Part shown: positions 1 to 9,313 of the stretch, piece by piece
Layout of the letters: each line of letters begins with the position of its first letter
Position numbering within the stretch: position 1 is the stretch's first letter
NCBI RefSeq assembly: GCF_004324755.1
Contig: NZ_SDMQ01000014.1
Location: 20,559 to 84,558 of the forward strand
Length of the DNA: 64,000 bases
Reading direction: 5' to 3'
From: Propioniciclava sinopodophylli
Lineage (GTDB): Bacteria; Actinomycetota; Actinomycetes; Propionibacteriales; Propionibacteriaceae
The notes under the pieces: generated by a model
The model's input: only the letters and a program-made list of their open reading frames with translations
What the model was told of the DNA's origin: nothing
Databases searched by the model: none
Program-made: the position numbers and the translations under genes

Positions 1-977
1 TGGTCGTGTTCGTGTCCTTCTGCGCGGTGCTGTTCTCGCTGGCCGCGTGGGCGGGCCCGCTGGACGCGGCGTCCGAGCTGAGCCGCCTGCTCATGCAGCT
101 GCTCTGGTTCGTGACGGTCTACCTGGGCATCGTCGTGGTGGCGCCCAGAGCCGTGCGGCTGCACGACCGCTTCGGCGTCTGGCCGATGCTGGTGCTGGCC
201 GTGCTGGCAGCCGCCGTCGACGCCTGGTCCTTCGCCACGGGCCGCTGGGAGCTGCGCAACCTCAATATGGCCCTGGTCTGGCCGCTGGTGCACCAGTTCG
301 GCATCGCCTACCAGCGCGGCTGGTGGCGTCGGGGCCCGGTGTGGACTGCGTGGGCGTCCGTCGTCGCGGGCGCGGCCCTGGTGGGCCTGCTCGTGTTCGG
401 GTTCGGCTACCCGCCCACCTCGGTGGGCTTCGCCGACCTGCCGATCGCGAACATCCAGCCGCCCACGCTGGCGATGGCGGCCCTCGCGCTGGCCCAGTGC
501 GGCGTGCTCGCCCTGGTCGAACGGTCCGGGCTGCTGAGGTCGGTGCCGGAGCGGGCCGCCGAGTCGCTCGGAGTCCTGAACGCGGTGATGGTCAGCGTCT
601 ACCTGTGGCACATCCCGTGCATCGCGCTGGCCGGGGGGGTCCTCACGCTGGTCGCCATCATGGTGCCGGCGGCGGCACCGTTGCTGCTGTCCCCCGCCGT
701 GCTGGCGCCGGCGTCCCTGGTCGCGGTCGGCCTGATCGTGCCCGCCCTGGGCCGGTTGGAACTGCGCCTGATCCCGCCGATGGGGCCGCGGCAGGACCTC
801 ACGCTGGCCGTGCTTGCGTTCGGCGTGCTGGGCTTCGGCACCCTCCTGGTCTGGCAGACGGGTACGGTGGTGCACTGGGACCGACCCGGGTCGACGCTGG
901 GCGTGGTGATGGTGCTGGTCGGGGCCTGGCTCATGGTCCGGGCCGCGGACGCCTCACAGGCTGCGGTCCGGCGGTAG
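1..977 (+). CDS. Acyltransferase-3 family membrane protein (5' end outside window)
   Basis: This is the C-terminal 320 or so residues of an integral membrane acyltransferase; the reading frame is open at the window edge, so the true start lies upstream. About eight hydrophobic segments are visible. The stretch LWFVTVYLGIVVVAP followed by a charged loop and RNLNMALVWPLVHQFGIAY resembles the second half of acyltransferase-3 proteins, which O-acylate surface glycans or lipids at the membrane. The N-terminal catalytic His region expected for the family is not in the window, so activity cannot be judged. A VTT-type membrane protein follows 40 bases later on the same strand and may be co-transcribed. 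The substrate is unknown. Confidence 0.7.
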   Translation, partial: VVFVSFCAVLFSLAAWAGPLDAASELSRLLMQLLWFVTVYLGIVVVAPRAVRLHDRFGVWPMLVLAVLAAAVDAWSFATGRWELRNLNMALVWPLVHQFGIAYQRGWWRRGPVWTAWASVVAGAALVGLLVFGFGYPPTSVGFADLPIANIQPPTLAMAALALAQCGVLALVERSGLLRSVPERAAESLGVLNAVMVSVYLWHIPCIALAGGVLTLVAIMVPAAAPLLLSPAVLAPASLVAVGLIVPALGRLELRLIPPMGPRQDLTLAVLAFGVLGFGTLLVWQTGTVVHWDRPGSTLGVVMVLVGAWLMVRAADASQAAVRR

Positions 978-1017
978 GCCCGCGCACCGCAGCCGGCCTG
1001 TGACGAGAGGGATGTAC

Positions 1018-1530
1018 GTGAACTTCAACCCCCTGACGTGGGACGCCCCCTACCTCGTGATCGTCGGCGCGCTGTTCATGATCGTGTTCCTGCGCGCCAA
1101 CGGCACGTACTGGTTGGGGCGCCTCATCAGCCGGGGTGCGGAGCGCACGCGCGCCCGGAGGATGATGGAGACCCCCGGCTACCAGCGGGCCGTCCAGCGC
1201 CTCAACCAGTGGGGCCCGCCCGTCGTCTCGGTCTCGTTCCTGACCATCGGCTTCCAGACCCTGGTGAACCTCGCCGCAGGGGCCACCCGCATGCCGCTCA
1301 CCCGCTACCTGCCCGCCGTGACGATCGGGTGCGTGATGTGGGCGTTCGTCTACGGCACCGTCGGCACCGCCGGCATCGAGGCCCTCGGCCTCGTCTGGGA
1401 GCGCAACCCCCCACTCGCGGTCTTCCTCGGCGTGCTGGCCGTCTCGGCGCTGGTGGTGTTCATCACCTGGCGCGTCCGTGAGGCCAAGCGTCGGCGTCCG
1501 GACGCCGCACCGGCGGTGGAGACCGCTTGA
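1018..1530 (+). CDS. VTT/DedA-like small membrane protein
   Basis: A protein of about 170 residues with four hydrophobic stretches. It starts near WDAPYLVIVGALFMIVFLRA and contains a central GPPVVSVSFLTIGFQTLVN segment typical of the VTT (DedA/SNARE-associated) fold, whose members move lipids across membranes. GTG at 1018 is preferred as start because GAGAGG lies seven bases upstream; GTG at 1000 and ATG at 1012 are in frame but place this motif badly. The C-terminus is a basic and acidic tail. It ends immediately beside the convergent ABC ATPase stop, with no room for a separate terminator. Function is inferred from topology only. Confidence 0.55.
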   Translation: MNFNPLTWDAPYLVIVGALFMIVFLRANGTYWLGRLISRGAERTRARRMMETPGYQRAVQRLNQWGPPVVSVSFLTIGFQTLVNLAAGATRMPLTRYLPAVTIGCVMWAFVYGTVGTAGIEALGLVWERNPPLAVFLGVLAVSALVVFITWRVREAKRRRPDAAPAVETA

Positions 1531-2418
1531 TCAGAACAGCCCCCGCGTGCGTTGGGGGATCTCGGCCTCGGCGTCCGCCTCGCCCGCCGCGGGGTCCACG
1601 ACGCTCGTGGGGTCCAGCTCACCGGTGTGCACGTGGGTCGGGTTGAGCACCCGGTCCAGGAACGTTCGCGTGCGCTCGTGCTGCGGGTTGCCGATGACCT
1701 GGTCGGGGTGGCCCTCCTCGACGACGACGCCGCCGTCCATGAAGATCACGCGGTCGGCGACCTCGCGCGCGAACGCCATCTCGTGGGTGACCACCATCAT
1801 CGTCATGCCGGTCTCCGCGAGGCGCCGCATGACGTCGAGCACGTCACCGACGAGCTCGGGGTCGAGCGCCGAGGTGGGCTCGTCGAAGAGCACCATCTCG
1901 ACGTCCATGGTGAGCGCCCGGGCGATGGCGACGCGCTGCTGCTGGCCGCCTGACAGCTGCGCCGGGAAGGCGTCCGCACGGTGCTTGAGGCCGACCTGGT
2001 CGAGGTAGTCGAGGGCCTGCTTCTCGGCCTCGGCCTTGGGCACCCGCTTCACCGCGATCGGGCCGATCGTGCAGTTCTGCAGGACGGTCAGGTGCGGGAA
2101 CAGGTTGAAGGACTGGAAGACCATCCCCATCTTGGTGCGGATGGCGTCCACGTCGGCGTCCGGGTCGGTGATCTCCTCGTTGATGATGAAGATGCGTCCC
2201 GACGTGGGCTCCTCGAGCATGTTGACGCAGCGCAGCAGCGTCGACTTGCCCGAGCCGGACGGGCCGATCACGCAGACCACCTCGCCGGAGTGGACGGTCA
2301 GCGAGATGCCCTTGAGCACCTCGACGTCGCCGAAGCTCTTGTGCAGGTCATAGATCTGGATCTCGTCGCGGCGGTCGCCGGTGGGGATCCGGGCCGGGGT
2401 CGTCGTCATGTCCGTCAC
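1531..2418 (-). CDS. Polar amino-acid ABC transporter ATP-binding protein
   Basis: ATPase subunit of a glutamine/glutamate/polar amino-acid importer (GlnQ/HisP class). Counting from the in-frame ATG at 2409, the Walker A motif GPSGSGKST is at residues 49-57, the Q-loop follows at FQSFNLFPH, the signature LSGGQQQR is at 153-160, Walker B VLFDEP is at 174-179, and the H-loop is VVTHEMAF. The GTG at 2418 overlaps the permease stop as GTGA and has GAAGG five bases upstream, so it is the preferred start; ATG 2409 is possible. A 50-residue acidic tail after the ATPase core is longer than usual. It forms an operon with the permease and binding protein. Confidence 0.93.
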   Translation of the reverse strand: MTDMTTTPARIPTGDRRDEIQIYDLHKSFGDVEVLKGISLTVHSGEVVCVIGPSGSGKSTLLRCVNMLEEPTSGRIFIINEEITDPDADVDAIRTKMGMVFQSFNLFPHLTVLQNCTIGPIAVKRVPKAEAEKQALDYLDQVGLKHRADAFPAQLSGGQQQRVAIARALTMDVEMVLFDEPTSALDPELVGDVLDVMRRLAETGMTMMVVTHEMAFAREVADRVIFMDGGVVVEEGHPDQVIGNPQHERTRTFLDRVLNPTHVHTGELDPTSVVDPAAGEADAEAEIPQRTRGLF

Positions 2419-3242
2419 CGTGCCTTCTTGGCCTTGGCCTCCATGCGCCGCACCAGGAAGGTGAGCGGGAGGGTGATGAGCAGGTAGCAGAAGCCGGCTA
2501 TCACCAGCGGGGTCAGGTTGCCGTTGCTGTTGGAGATGTCGCGGCCGAACTTCGTCAGTTCGAACGCGGACGCCGTCAGGCCCAGGACGTAGACCAGCGA
2601 GGAGTCCTTCGTGAGCAAGATGAGCTCGTTGGTCAGCGGCGGCGTGATGATCCGGAACGCCTGCGGCAGCACGATGCGGCGCATCGCCATGCCCGAGGCC
2701 ATGCCCAGCGCGCGGGCGGCCTCGACCTGCCCCTTCGGCACCGCGAGGATGCCGGCGCGGATGGTCTCTGCCATGTAGGCGGCGCTCACCATGCCCAGCG
2801 CCGTCCAGACGGTGCCGTACGGGTCGAGCGGGAAGCGCAGGCCGGGGAACGCGACCGACAGCAGGCCGAAGGCCAGCAGGACGATCAGGGCCGGCACGCC
2901 GCGGAAGAACTCGATGTAGATGGACGCGATCCAGCGGTAGGGCGCGACCTGCGACAGGCGCATCAACGCCAGCAGGGTGCCCAGGGTGACGCCCACGACG
3001 AACGCGCCGAACGTGTAGAACACCGTGTTCAGCAGCGCGCGCGGGAGGCCCGAGGTCAGGGTGACCTGGATGAGGTCGGTGCGGAAGAACACCGACTGCA
3101 CCTGGCGGCCGTCCACGGTGAGGATGAGGAGGACGACGACCGCGGCCAGGATCGCGTACTGGATCCAGCGGATGCGTTGCGCCCGCTTGCGGGGCGAGAG
3201 CTTCTTGCGCGGCACGGTTCCGGCCTGCGTGGTGGTGGTCAT
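2415..3242 (-). CDS. Polar amino-acid ABC transporter permease
   Basis: Inner-membrane permease of 275 residues in the HisM/GlnP family. It has a basic N-terminal cytoplasmic segment, an anchor helix at about 28-45, and then the permease core. The core starts at [16 protein letters not shown] and includes the EAA-type loop [20 protein letters not shown], which contacts the ATPase. AGGAG lies five bases before the ATG. Its stop overlaps the ATPase start by four bases, and the binding protein is encoded upstream, giving a complete importer. Substrate specificity (glutamate, glutamine or another polar amino acid) cannot be settled from sequence. Confidence 0.93.
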   Translation of the reverse strand: MTTTTQAGTVPRKKLSPRKRAQRIRWIQYAILAAVVVLLILTVDGRQVQSVFFRTDLIQVTLTSGLPRALLNTVFYTFGAFVVGVTLGTLLALMRLSQVAPYRWIASIYIEFFRGVPALIVLLAFGLLSVAFPGLRFPLDPYGTVWTALGMVSAAYMAETIRAGILAVPKGQVEAARALGMASGMAMRRIVLPQAFRIITPPLTNELILLTKDSSLVYVLGLTASAFELTKFGRDISNSNGNLTPLVIAGFCYLLITLPLTFLVRRMEAKAKKAR

Positions 3243-3265
3243 CGTGCTCCTGTCGGGTCTGGGAC

Positions 3266-3301
3266 GTCACGCCCCGGCTTCCGGCCGCCCGCGGGGGCGA
3301 C
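3266..3301 (-). terminator. GC-rich hairpin between binding-protein and permease genes (possible attenuator)
   Basis: In the minus-strand transcript GTCGCCCC can pair with GGGGCGTGAC, leaving one bulged base and an 18-base loop, inside the 79-base gap. There is no U-tract. Such hairpins often stabilise the binding-protein mRNA relative to the downstream permease and ATPase. That role is inferred. Confidence 0.3.
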
Positions 3302-3321
3302 CGGACGCCGCGGGTGCAGGG

Positions 3322-4152
3322 TCACTTGGCGGGCGCGTCGACCCCGAACCACTTCTTGTAGATCTCGTTGAAGGTGCCGTCGGCCCGAGCCTTGTCGAGT
3401 ACCTCGTTGATCTTGGTGGCCAGCGCCTTGTTGTCGTTGCTGACGTTGAAGCCGTACTGCTCGCCGGTCTCGAACTCCTGGATGACCTTGGTGGTCGGAT
3501 TGTCGTTGGCGAAGTCGTACAGCACGCCGTTGTCGTTGATCGTCGCGGCGGTGACGTCACCGAGCACCGAGTTGGTGGCGGTCGGCATGTCGTCGAACAC
3601 GCGGGTCGTGTAGCCGTACTTGGCGGCGTTCTCTTCAGCCCAGTCCTTACCGGTGGTGTCGGTCTGGACGGCGACCTGCTTGTCCTTCAGGTCCTCGACC
3701 TTGGTGATGCCGGAGTCGGTCTTGACCAGCAGGGCGAGCGTCGAGTCGAAGTGCGGCTCGGCGAAGGTGGCGGCCTTGGCGCGTTCCTCGCGGATGGTGA
3801 TGGCGGCGGCGCCGACGTCACACTTCTTGGCGGCGAAGACGGAGCCGGAGGTGATCTGGTCGAACGCGATGTCGACGATCTCCTGCTCGACGCCGAGGTC
3901 CTTGGCGACGAGGTCCATCAGGTCCACCTCGTAGCCGACGATCTTGCCGGAGTCGTCCTTGAACTGGAACGGCTTGAAGGCCAGGTGGGTGCAGGCGGTC
4001 AGCTTGCCGGGGGTGATCAGGGCGATCTCGGCGCCACCCGCGGCGGCGGTGCTGGCGGGAGCCGGCGTGGCCGAGTTGTTGGCGCAGGCGGTCAGGGACA
4101 GGGCGGTGGCGCCAGCGGCGAAGGCCAGGGCGACGGAGCGGAACTTGGTCAC
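3322..4152 (-). CDS. Polar amino-acid ABC transporter substrate-binding lipoprotein
   Basis: Extracytoplasmic solute-binding protein of 276 residues (SBP family 3, as GluB/GlnH). The GTG start at 4152 has GAGGAAA eight bases upstream. It is followed by a lipoprotein signal ending in the lipobox LTAC at about residue 22, so the mature protein is anchored on the outer face of the membrane. The body shows the family landmarks FKPFQFKDDSGKIVGYEVDL and GAAAITIREERAKAATFAEP, and ends with TFNEIYKKWFG. It is the first gene of the importer operon. Promoter signals must lie in the 131-base gap shared with the divergent inositol phosphatase gene. Confidence 0.93.
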   Translation of the reverse strand: MTKFRSVALAFAAGATALSLTACANNSATPAPASTAAAGGAEIALITPGKLTACTHLAFKPFQFKDDSGKIVGYEVDLMDLVAKDLGVEQEIVDIAFDQITSGSVFAAKKCDVGAAAITIREERAKAATFAEPHFDSTLALLVKTDSGITKVEDLKDKQVAVQTDTTGKDWAEENAAKYGYTTRVFDDMPTATNSVLGDVTAATINDNGVLYDFANDNPTTKVIQEFETGEQYGFNVSNDNKALATKINEVLDKARADGTFNEIYKKWFGVDAPAK

Positions 4153-4283
4153 GCGAGTTTCCTCTTTCGGGTCAAGGAAATGATGGGGAATCCTTGCACC
4201 ACCGAACGCCGTTGCCCAGAGCAGCCACGCGGGCGGACACCAGACGTGACCAGATCGATGCATGCCCGTGGCAGGGTGGAAAC

Positions 4284-5117
4284 ATGCAGAACCTGCGTTT
4301 GCCGGCCCCCGACGAGTTGGACGCCCTCGTGGCGGTCGCCACCGAGGTGGCCCGGGCGTGCGGGCTACTGGTCACACAAGAGCGCCCCGCCCACGTCGAG
4401 GTCGCCGGCACCAAGACCAGCCCGGTCGACATCGTCACCGAGATGGACCGCCGCAGCGAGGACCTCGCCCGCCGCCTCCTCACCGACCTGCGCCCCGACG
4501 ACGGAATCGTGGGCGAGGAGGGCGCCGACCGCCCTGGTAGCAGCGGCATCACGTGGCTCGTCGACCCGATCGACGGCACCGTGAACTACCTCTACGACAA
4601 CGGCGAGTTCGCCGTCAGCGTCGCCGCCGTGCTCGGGGACGCCCACGTCGACGGGGGGTTCTGGCCCGTCGCCGGGGCGGTGTTCAACCCGTCCAACGGC
4701 GAACTGTTCACCGCACAACGAGGGGGCGGGGCGTTCCTCGAGCGGGGTGGCTCGCGGGTGGCGTTGTCGGCCTCGCCCGCGGTGGACCTGGCCGGGTCCT
4801 TGGTGGGGACGGGCTTCGCTTACGACGCGGGCGTCCGGGCCCGCCAGGGGGTGGCGGTCGCGCGCCTGCTGCCGCTCGTGCGCGACATCCGCCGGCACGG
4901 TGCCGCCTCGCTCGACCTGTGCGCCGTCGCCGCCGGCCGGCTGGACGCCTACTACGAGGCCGGCCTGAACCCCTGGGACCACGCGGCCGCGTGGATCGTC
5001 GTCGAGGAGGCCGGCCTGGTGGTGCGCGGGGCGCGGGGTGGGCCTCCGGTGCGGGAACTCACCCTCGCGGGGCGTCCGGACATCCTGGACGCCCTCGAGG
5101 CGATCGTCAGCGCCTGA
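4284..5117 (+). CDS. Inositol monophosphatase family protein
   Basis: Mg-dependent, Li-sensitive-type sugar phosphatase (SuhB/ImpA family), 277 residues. The metal-site motifs are all present: GEEG at 77-80, WLVDPIDGT at 91-99, and PWDHAAAWIVVEEAG near 232. The ATG at 4284 is chosen because AGGGTGGA lies just upstream; longer readings extend into the divergent promoter region. It may act in myo-inositol supply for phosphatidylinositol or mycothiol, or on another sugar phosphate. It is transcribed alone and ends before a strong terminator. Confidence 0.9.
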   Translation: MQNLRLPAPDELDALVAVATEVARACGLLVTQERPAHVEVAGTKTSPVDIVTEMDRRSEDLARRLLTDLRPDDGIVGEEGADRPGSSGITWLVDPIDGTVNYLYDNGEFAVSVAAVLGDAHVDGGFWPVAGAVFNPSNGELFTAQRGGGAFLERGGSRVALSASPAVDLAGSLVGTGFAYDAGVRARQGVAVARLLPLVRDIRRHGAASLDLCAVAAGRLDAYYEAGLNPWDHAAAWIVVEEAGLVVRGARGGPPVRELTLAGRPDILDALEAIVSA

Positions 5118-5169
5118 GGTCGGTGTCGCGGGCGCCTGCGCGGCGGACGGGAACCCCTTGGAACGACGA

Positions 5170-5200
5170 ACGCCCCCGACCCAAGCCGGGTCGGGGGCGT
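5170..5200. terminator. Bidirectional intrinsic terminator between inositol phosphatase and nrdJ
   Basis: A perfect 13-bp inverted repeat (ACGCCCCCGACCC, loop AAGCC, then its complement) sits between two convergent genes. It is GC-only with no clear U-tract, as is usual in actinobacteria. It can act on transcripts from either side. Confidence 0.85.
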
Positions 5201-5212
5201 CCGCTCGTTCGA

Positions 5213-8068
5213 TCAGCTGCAGCCGCTGGTGGAGCCGCAGCCCTCGCAGACGTAGCAGCTACCCGAGGGGCGCATCTTCGTGCCGCAGGTGAAGCACAGT
5301 GGCGCGTCGACTGCGTGCCCGGTGACTCGCTCCATGAGCTCGGCCGTGGTGTGCGCGCCGGACAGGTCCGGGGCAGCCGTGATCAGCGTCGGCTGGTTGG
5401 GGCCGGACTCGTCGAACCGCATGTCGTCGACCGCGTCGTTCTTCAACGACTCGGACTCGATCATCTCGGCCTCCTCCTCCTCCGTGATGTAGGAGCCGGT
5501 CTCCACGTAGCGGGCGCGCTCGGACGCCGTGTAGATGCCGAGCTCGGCACGCTCGTCGTAGGAGAGGTAGTCCAGCGCCAGGCGCTTGAAGACGTAGTCG
5601 ATGATCGACTGCGACATGCGCAGGTCCGGGTCGTCGGTCATGCCGGCGGGCTCGAACTTGAGGTTGGTGAACTTCTGGACGTAGGTCTCCAGCGGCACGC
5701 CGTACTGGAGGGCGATGGAGATCGCGATCGAGAAGGCGTCCATCACGCCAGCCAGGGTCGAACCCTGCTTGCCGAGCTTGAGGAAAAGCTCGCCGAGGCG
5801 TCCGTCGTCGTACTGGCTGGAGGTGAGGTAGCCCTCGGCGCCGCCGACGGTGAACGATGTGGTGCGGGAGGTGCGGGTCTTCGGCAGGCGCTGGCGGCGC
5901 GGACGGTACTCGACGCGCACCTCCGGCTTGGGCGCCTCCTCCGCCTTCGGCTCCTCCTTCTTCTTGCCATCCGACAGCGGCTGGCCCACCTTGCAGTTGT
6001 CGCGGTAGACGGCGAGCGCCTTCAGGCCGAGCTTCCAGCCCTGCATGTAGACGTCGGCGATGTCCTCGACCGTGGCGGTCTCGGGCAGGTTGACCGTCTT
6101 GCTGATGGCGCCGGACAGGTACGGCTGGACGGCCGCCATCATGCGGACGTGGCCCATCGGCTTGATGGAGCGCTCACCCATGGCGGTGTCGAAGACCTCG
6201 TAGTGCTCGGTCTTGAGGCCGGGCGCGCCCACGACGTGGCCGTGCTCGGCGATGTAGGCGACGATCGCCTCGGCGACCTCGTCGCGGTAGCCCAGGCGCT
6301 TGAGCGCACGCGGGATCGTCTGGTTGACGATCTGCATCGATCCGCCTCCGACGAGCTTCTTGAACTTCACCAGGGAGAAGTCGGGCTCGATGCCGGTGGT
6401 GTCGCAATCCATCATGAAGCCGATGGTGCCGGTCGGCGCCAGCAGGGACGCCTGCGCGTTGCGGAAGCCGTTCTTGGCGCCAAGCTCGACGACCTGGGCC
6501 CACTGCTGGGTGGCGGCGGCGTGCACCGGGGCGTCCATCTGCTCGACGACCTTGAGGTCGTCGTTGGCGGCCTGGTGCTTGCGCATGACCTTCTGGTGGG
6601 CGGACGCGTTGCGGGCGTAGCCGGCGTACGGGCCGACGACCGCGGCCAGCTCGGCCGAGCGGCGGTAGGCGGTGCCGGTCATCAGCGAAGTGATGGCGGC
6701 GGCCAGCGAACGGCCACCCTCGGAGTCGTAGCCGCGGCCCATCGCCATCAGCAGGGCGCCGAGGTTGGCGTAGCCGATGCCGAGCTGGCGGTAGTCCTTG
6801 GTGGTCTGGGTGATCGCCTCGGTCGGGAAGTCGGCGAAGGTGATCGAGATGTCCATCGCGGTGATGATCAGCTCGGACGCCTTGACGAACCTCTCCACGT
6901 CGAACGTGTCGTCGTCGTTGAGGAACTTGAGCAGGTTCAGGCTCGCGAGGTTGCAGGAGCTGTTGTCGAGGCTCATGTACTCCGAGCACGGGTTGGACGC
7001 GGTGATGCGGCCCGTCTCGGGGTTGGTGTGCCACGCGTTGATCATGTCGTCGTACTGGATGCCCGGGTCGGCGCACTCCCATGCGGCCTTGGCCATCTTG
7101 TTGAACAGGTCGCGCGCGTCGACCTTCTCGATCACCTCGCCGCTCATGCGGGCGCGGAGTCCGAAGTCGGTGCCGTCCTCGACGGCCTTCATGAACTCGT
7201 CGTTCACGCGGACCGAGTTGTTGGCGTTCTGATACTGCACGGACACGATGTCCTTGCCGCCCAGGTCCATGTCGAAGCCGGCGTCGCGGAGGGCGCGGAT
7301 CTTGTCCTCCTCGCGCGCCTTGGTCTCGATGAACTCCTCGATATCGGGGTGGTCGACGTCGAGAACGACCATCTTGGCCGCGCGGCGGGTGGCGCCACCG
7401 GACTTGATGGTGCCCGCCGAGGCGTCCGCACCGCGCATGAAGGAGACCGGGCCGGACGCGGTGCCGCCGGAGGACAGCAGCTCCTTGCTCGACCGGATGC
7501 GGGAGAGATTGAGGCCGGCGCCGGAGCCGCCCTTGAAGATGAAGCCCTCCTCCTTGTACCAGTTGAGGATCGAATCCATCGAGTCGTCGACGCTGAGGAT
7601 GAAGCAGGCGCTCACCTGCTGCGGGCTCTTGGTGCCGACGTTGAACCACACCGGGGAGTTGAAGCTGAACACCTGGTGGAGGAGCATCCAGGTCAGCTCG
7701 TGCTCGAAGACCTCGGCGTCGGCCTCGGTGGCGAAGTAGCCGTTCTCCCGGCCGGCCTCGGTGTACTTGCCGACGACGCGGTCGATGAGCTGGCGGAGGC
7801 TGTTCTCGCGCTGATCGGTGCCCAGGGCGCCGCGGAAATACTTGGTGGTGACGATCGTGGAGGCGTTGAGGCTCCAGTAGTCGGGGAACTCGACGCCCCG
7901 CTGCTCGAACACGTTCTCGCCGGTCTTCCAGTTGGTCTGGATGACGTCGCGCCGCTCCCAGGTGACCTCGTCGTACGGGTGAACGCCCTCCGACGTGTAG
8001 ACGCGGTCGATGGTCAGCCCGTTGGGCTTGGCCGTGGACCGGCGGGGTGCCTGCTTGGTCTCGGTCAC
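5213..8068 (-). CDS. nrdJ: Adenosylcobalamin-dependent (class II) ribonucleoside-diphosphate reductase
   Basis: Reduces ribonucleotides to deoxyribonucleotides with B12 as radical generator. The 951-residue chain has the reductase barrel with a catalytic cysteine in QQVSACFILSVDDSMDS, the radical-site motif SNPCSEYMSLDNSSCNLAS and the substrate/B12 motif LLAPTGTIGFMMDCDTTGIE. A lysine- and glutamate-rich linker follows, then a C-terminal zinc ribbon and redox tail (CFTCGTKM, CYVCEGCGSTSGCS). The GTG at 8068 is chosen because AGGAGGAGAG lies directly upstream; readings further upstream run through the nrdR gap. It lies 56 bases after nrdR and is probably co-transcribed with it. No cobalamin riboswitch is recognisable before either gene. 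Confidence 0.96.
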   Translation of the reverse strand: MTETKQAPRRSTAKPNGLTIDRVYTSEGVHPYDEVTWERRDVIQTNWKTGENVFEQRGVEFPDYWSLNASTIVTTKYFRGALGTDQRENSLRQLIDRVVGKYTEAGRENGYFATEADAEVFEHELTWMLLHQVFSFNSPVWFNVGTKSPQQVSACFILSVDDSMDSILNWYKEEGFIFKGGSGAGLNLSRIRSSKELLSSGGTASGPVSFMRGADASAGTIKSGGATRRAAKMVVLDVDHPDIEEFIETKAREEDKIRALRDAGFDMDLGGKDIVSVQYQNANNSVRVNDEFMKAVEDGTDFGLRARMSGEVIEKVDARDLFNKMAKAAWECADPGIQYDDMINAWHTNPETGRITASNPCSEYMSLDNSSCNLASLNLLKFLNDDDTFDVERFVKASELIITAMDISITFADFPTEAITQTTKDYRQLGIGYANLGALLMAMGRGYDSEGGRSLAAAITSLMTGTAYRRSAELAAVVGPYAGYARNASAHQKVMRKHQAANDDLKVVEQMDAPVHAAATQQWAQVVELGAKNGFRNAQASLLAPTGTIGFMMDCDTTGIEPDFSLVKFKKLVGGGSMQIVNQTIPRALKRLGYRDEVAEAIVAYIAEHGHVVGAPGLKTEHYEVFDTAMGERSIKPMGHVRMMAAVQPYLSGAISKTVNLPETATVEDIADVYMQGWKLGLKALAVYRDNCKVGQPLSDGKKKEEPKAEEAPKPEVRVEYRPRRQRLPKTRTSRTTSFTVGGAEGYLTSSQYDDGRLGELFLKLGKQGSTLAGVMDAFSIAISIALQYGVPLETYVQKFTNLKFEPAGMTDDPDLRMSQSIIDYVFKRLALDYLSYDERAELGIYTASERARYVETGSYITEEEEAEMIESESLKNDAVDDMRFDESGPNQPTLITAAPDLSGAHTTAELMERVTGHAVDAPLCFTCGTKMRPSGSCYVCEGCGSTSGCS

Positions 8069-8124
8069 TTCTCTCCTCCTGAGGTGATGGTTCGGCGCGA
8101 ACCGCGCGCCGGCGGCGATGGATA

Positions 8125-8625
8125 TCAGAACAGTTGGTCTGCGGTGGGGGCCGGCACGTCGGCCGGTTCCCCCTCGGTGGGTCCGGCGGCGCGGAGTCGG
8201 GCGATCTCGGCCTCGAAGTCCTCCACCGACTCGTAGTGCCGGTACACGGACGCGAAGCGCAGGTAGGCGATCGGGTCCAGCTCGCGGAGCGGGCCGAGGA
8301 TCGCGACGCCGACGTCGTCGGCGGGGATCTCGGCGCACCCGCTGGCGCGAAGGCTCTCCTCGACCTTCTGGCCGAGCTTGGCCAGGTCAGCCTCGGTGAC
8401 CGGACGGCCCTTGCATGCCTTGCGGACGCCGGTGACGACCTTCTCGCGCGAGAATGGCTCCACGACGCCGGACCGCTTCACGACCACGAGCTGCATCTGC
8501 TCCAAGGTGGTGAAGCGCTTGGCACACGAGCGGCACTCGCGGCGACGACGGATGGAGCTGCCATCCTCGGCGACGCGGGAGTCGAGGACACGGGAGTCCG
8601 TGAACCGGCAGTAGGGGCAATGCAC
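8125..8625 (-). CDS. nrdR: Transcriptional repressor of ribonucleotide reductase genes NrdR
   Basis: Zinc-ribbon and ATP-cone repressor of 166 residues. The zinc ligands are C3, C6, C31 and C34, followed by RFTTLEQ and an ATP-cone from about 46 to 136 that senses ATP/dATP. It starts at a GTG with GAGGAGGTGG ten bases upstream. It precedes nrdJ in an apparent operon, so it would autoregulate with its target. The C-terminal tail after residue 145 is a variable extension. An overlapping frame begins with an ATG at 8651 that also has a good ribosome site, but it encodes nothing recognisable. Confidence 0.97.
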   Translation of the reverse strand: MHCPYCRFTDSRVLDSRVAEDGSSIRRRRECRSCAKRFTTLEQMQLVVVKRSGVVEPFSREKVVTGVRKACKGRPVTEADLAKLGQKVEESLRASGCAEIPADDVGVAILGPLRELDPIAYLRFASVYRHYESVEDFEAEIARLRAAGPTEGEPADVPAPTADQLF

Positions 8626-8713
8626 CGGGGACCCACCTCCTCGCCAAGGCCATAACGATCCTCCTCTGTGGAGGAACGTGTGGATGAACCGTGTACAGCC
8701 TGTGTGTGACTGA

Positions 8714-8758
8714 CCACAATCTGTGGACGAAACACACCGGTGTAACTACTACATGTAG
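8714..8758 (-). promoter_or_regulatory. Putative pair of NrdR boxes upstream of nrdR-nrdJ
   Basis: Two short palindromes, CCACAATCTGTGG at 8714-8726 and CTACATGTAG at 8749-8758, have centres about 33 bp apart. That is close to the three-helical-turn spacing usual for paired NrdR boxes. They lie 90-135 bases before the nrdR start. Assignment to NrdR is inferred from position and pairing; the matches to the consensus are partial. Confidence 0.5.
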
Positions 8759-8914
8759 AGGTTAGGAGGTGGACCCACCCCAATGCAACCTCTCGGCGCG
8801 CCCCACGGCGGAGACCTCGGCGTGTCGCACCGGGAAGACCACGCGGCCCCCGCGCAAACCTAGGGGCTCGGGGCCTTGGCGGCATTGGGCGTGCCGGTGG
8901 GAACGGGCGGCGGC

Positions 8915-9298
8915 TCAGCGGCCGGGCGTCACGGGGCCCGCGGCGGCGAGCGGGGCCAGCACCTCGACGGCGGGCTCGTTGCTGACGGCGAGGAAGGCGC
9001 CGACCATGGTGGAGAGCATGACCCCGGCCACCAGGGCGACCAGGATAACCATCACCGCCATCCCCCGCGGCGTCCACACCAGGCGGGTGGACTGAGGGGC
9101 GCGCCGGGCGACGGCCGGCGCGACGGACGGGCGCGACACCTCGCACGCGCGGGCCTGCGATGCGGACCAACGCTCCTGGGCGCGGACGGCCGCGGGACGA
9201 TGCGGTGCGACGGTCGGCACAGACGCGGAGCGGGCGGCCTTGACGCGGCGCACGAGCACGTCGGAGGGAGAGGTGTACTCCAGCAGCTGGGCGGTCAT
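8915..9298 (-). CDS. SOS-controlled small single-pass membrane protein, divergent from lexA
   Basis: A 127-residue protein with a basic, proline- and serine-rich N-terminal region of about 80 residues, one strong membrane helix (MAVMVILVALVAGVMLSTMV) and a short, alanine- and proline-rich outer tail. The ATG at 9298 has AAGGAG five bases upstream. A perfect LexA box (GAACATCTGTTC) begins 15 bases before it. At this position between nrdR and lexA, actinobacteria usually carry a LysM-containing cell-division suppressor (YneA/DivS type). No LysM domain is visible here, in frame or in the downstream 150 bases. The role as an SOS division inhibitor is therefore inferred from operator and locus only. 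Confidence 0.65.
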   Translation of the reverse strand: MTAQLLEYTSPSDVLVRRVKAARSASVPTVAPHRPAAVRAQERWSASQARACEVSRPSVAPAVARRAPQSTRLVWTPRGMAVMVILVALVAGVMLSTMVGAFLAVSNEPAVEVLAPLAAAGPVTPGR

Positions 9299-9313
9299 CG
9301 TGACTCCTTCTTC

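Noticed and set aside
4553..8236. A 1227-codon open frame on the plus strand across nrdJ
   Set aside because: It is the antisense shadow of the well-supported nrdJ gene; its translation is low-complexity (Arg, Gly, Leu, Val rich) with no domains.
8387..8651. An alternative gene starting at ATG 8651 with a strong ribosome site, overlapping nrdR
   Set aside because: The translation has no protein-like features and nrdR with its own ribosome site explains the region. It could at most be a regulatory leader frame.
8626..8760. Cobalamin riboswitch before nrdR-nrdJ
   Set aside because: The 135-base region is too short and I cannot find the B12-box core; only short palindromes are present.
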